From Bacteroidales bacterium (lineage in GTDB: Bacteria > Bacteroidota > Bacteroidia > Bacteroidales > UBA932), in assembly GCA_023667095.1 (NCBI GenBank), contig JAMPAT010000001.1:1-64000 (forward strand): a DNA stretch of 64,000 nucleotides. The letters run 5' to 3'. Under the pieces are notes generated by a model. The model had not been told where the DNA came from and ran no database searches. It saw only the letters and a program-made list of their open reading frames with translations. Numbering within the stretch: the stretch's first letter is position 1; each line of letters begins with the position of its first letter. Shown here piece by piece: positions 62,414 to 64,000 of the stretch. A program made the position numbers and the translations under genes.

Positions 62414-64000
62414 TTATCTAATCTTTCTGTCTCGAATCAAATATAATATTATAGCAAATAGCAGAATATATCCAAGAATAAAACAGCCAATTAAAAATAA
62501 TATTCTCTTAATCGAAAGGGACATGAACCATTCATAAATTGAAGTACTTACAGGTTTACTAACCTTCTGCCACCCGGAATCATTTACAGCCATACATAGC
62601 CTACCGCCAAAAACATAAGATCTGTCATCAATGCCACCAGGATCTGTGTTACAAGCATTTAATCCATAAGCAGTATAACTCCAACTACCTCCTCTTAGTC
62701 CACGGCATCCGACAACACCATATTGCCAATCCTCTAACCATTCCCAAACATTGCCACCTTGCTGCAATGTGCCATAATATGAAGGTGATAATGAAAATGA
62801 ATCTACGGGGGCGACAAAATAAGGTTCTCCAATACACAACACATTATCCACCATATAGTTTGCTTCTGCTTGAGTAGGAGAATCATCTGTCTTTGTAGGA
62901 TAATTATGATATTTTCTGTTTCCAATAATAGTCGGGTCATAATAAGCAGCTTTATACCACTCATCTTCAGAAGGAATCCAAAATCGCGCTCCTTCATTGC
63001 GTTTCCCAAAATCTTTATAAGGTTTCTTATGCCCAAAACGCACTATCTCAAAATCAGACGTGTCATAAGCACCTTGCTCCTTTGTTCCTTCTGTAGTTTG
63101 TTCTGCCCCCCCCGATTGCGGACACCCATAATGCATCCAATTTGCATATCTTGCTAAATCATAGTATGAAATATAGACAACAGGTCTTTTTTCCCAATTA
63201 GGTTTACATTCATATTGATAACCATCAGCCGTATCCACTCTGAAAATACCTCCACAAACACCACTGCTCATGTTTTCATTGTACAATTTATATGGATCTG
63301 ATATAGTAGCAACGGAATTCAGGAAACGACAATATTCCTCATTGCTCAATTCTGTTTTAGATATAGAATATTCATAAGGTACAGCTCCTTTAAACTGATA
63401 AACACAATCTCCGTGATTATCTATGTCTGATACATATACATACTCTGTCCCTTGGTTATCATATAGATTGTTATTGACAACATATTGAATACTATTATCA
63501 ATAACACTATCAACCGGTGTTTCCAATAAAGATTTATCAGTTGTTCGACAAATACGAAAACCAAAAGTACTTATTGCTTTTTCTGGAAAATCACCTTCAA
63601 TCACTCCTAAATAAGAATAATTGATAGGGCGGATTAGACTACCGCCGAGAGCAAGTTTCCAAACATTAGACTCACTTTTGGATTCAATCCATTCTGCAGC
63701 ATTTCCACACTGGTCAAATGTTCCATTGGGACCTTCGGAAAGTCCAACCTCAGCAATATGAGGATACGGAATCAACCATCCTTCACTTGACGAATAACAA
63801 TTGGCACCTTCAGTTGATTCATCTATCATCCATTTATAGCCATCAAAATAAGCAGCCCTTTCCCATTCAGAACGATTTGGTAACCAATAACGCGCATTTG
63901 AATTTCTTCGTTCAGGAACAATACGAGTGTCATAGGCACCAATCAGTTCATTCCCCTCTGTTCGTGAACTCCATTCCTTTATATTTCTTCCCTCCTCTAT
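62414..64000 (-). CDS. Tandem SUMF1/formylglycine-enzyme-like protein with C-terminal membrane anchor (partial)
   Basis: The frame is open to the right edge of the window (529 codons visible, start missing). Two FGE-sulfatase-type modules are seen: one with ARYWLPNRSEWERAAYFDGY and GTFDQCGNAAEWI, and a second with ISKTELSNEEYCRFLNSV, FWIPSEDEWYKAAYYDP, GGNVWEWLEDWQYG and RGLRGGSWSY. A C-terminal hydrophobic segment followed by RDRKIR anchors it in a membrane. The cysteines that bind copper in true formylglycine-generating enzyme are not clearly present, so a carbohydrate-binding or structural role is as likely. It opens the visible polysaccharide locus. Confidence 0.82.
   Translation of the reverse strand: MEEGRNIKEWSSRTEGNELIGAYDTRIVPERRNSNARYWLPNRSEWERAAYFDGYKWMIDESTEGANCYSSSEGWLIPYPHIAEVGLSEGPNGTFDQCGNAAEWIESKSESNVWKLALGGSLIRPINYSYLGVIEGDFPEKAISTFGFRICRTTDKSLLETPVDSVIDNSIQYVVNNNLYDNQGTEYVYVSDIDNHGDCVYQFKGAVPYEYSISKTELSNEEYCRFLNSVATISDPYKLYNENMSSGVCGGIFRVDTADGYQYECKPNWEKRPVVYISYYDLARYANWMHYGCPQSGGAEQTTEGTKEQGAYDTSDFEIVRFGHKKPYKDFGKRNEGARFWIPSEDEWYKAAYYDPTIIGNRKYHNYPTKTDDSPTQAEANYMVDNVLCIGEPYFVAPVDSFSLSPSYYGTLQQGGNVWEWLEDWQYGVVGCRGLRGGSWSYTAYGLNACNTDPGGIDDRSYVFGGRLCMAVNDSGWQKVSKPVSTSIYEWFMSLSIKRILFLIGCFILGYILLFAIILYLIRDRKIR

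Overview
The window is a 64 kb piece of a Bacteroidales chromosome, probably a gut-type Bacteroidetes. The evidence is an outer-membrane TamA/BamA-like lipoprotein, type III glutamine synthetase, a short Bacteroidetes-type arginine decarboxylase, LpxB, IS982 and IS66 remnants, the near absence of Shine-Dalgarno sites, and many exact matches to the Bacteroidetes -7 element TAnnTTTG. One match, before the tamA-like gene, also has a TTTG -33 element 19 bp upstream. No species can be named from sequence alone.

Layout. (1) 1-1363: an IS982 transposase tail, then a gene-free 1.16 kb holding eight perfect or near-perfect palindromes spaced almost exactly 84 bp apart and a separate cluster of hairpins abutting the tamA-like stop codon. 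(2) 1364-36945: mostly housekeeping genes with a high share of G and C. They are: tamA-like; speA, an RNA methyltransferase and a receiver-PEP-synthase-like fusion; an acyl-CoA ligase and an AraC regulator; tRNA-Cys; a glnN-lipoprotein-exonuclease-rlmI operon; an aminotransferase; pssA and a C1 peptidase; a hydrolase and a phosphoesterase; rubrerythrin; a DeoR regulator beside a GH31/GlpT/phosphoesterase-GDPD operon; an M23 peptidase; gapA; surE; an M48 peptidase; and lpxB carrying a 120-residue repetitive insert. (3) 36946-48000: an AT-richer accessory island with a SatD-like protein and twin operators, a WYL-type remnant, two IS66 remnants in the same orientation, a gene cut by one of them, HipBA, a 1276-residue SEC-C/PD-(D/E)XK protein with a structured leader, and an AbiH gene coupled to an unknown partner. 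(4) 48068-64000: an AT-rich, all-minus-strand surface-polysaccharide locus with glycosyltransferases, two acyltransferase-3 proteins, two hexapeptide acetyltransferases, a Wzy-like polymerase, a pyruvyltransferase, decayed wecB and glycosyltransferase pieces, and a membrane-anchored tandem SUMF1 protein that runs off the right edge.

How the parts work together. The DeoR-GH31-GlpT-GDPD block reads as a scavenging pathway that takes glucose and glycerol 3-phosphate from extracellular glycosylated glycerophosphates. The island has the look of a partly decayed defence island, and its best candidates for an undescribed system are the SEC-C/nuclease protein and the AbiH pair. A recurrent theme is DNA palindromes: in tandem array between genes, as IS-end-like stem-loops between convergent genes, and inside open reading frames (lpxB, a phosphoesterase and a glycosyltransferase) without breaking the frame.
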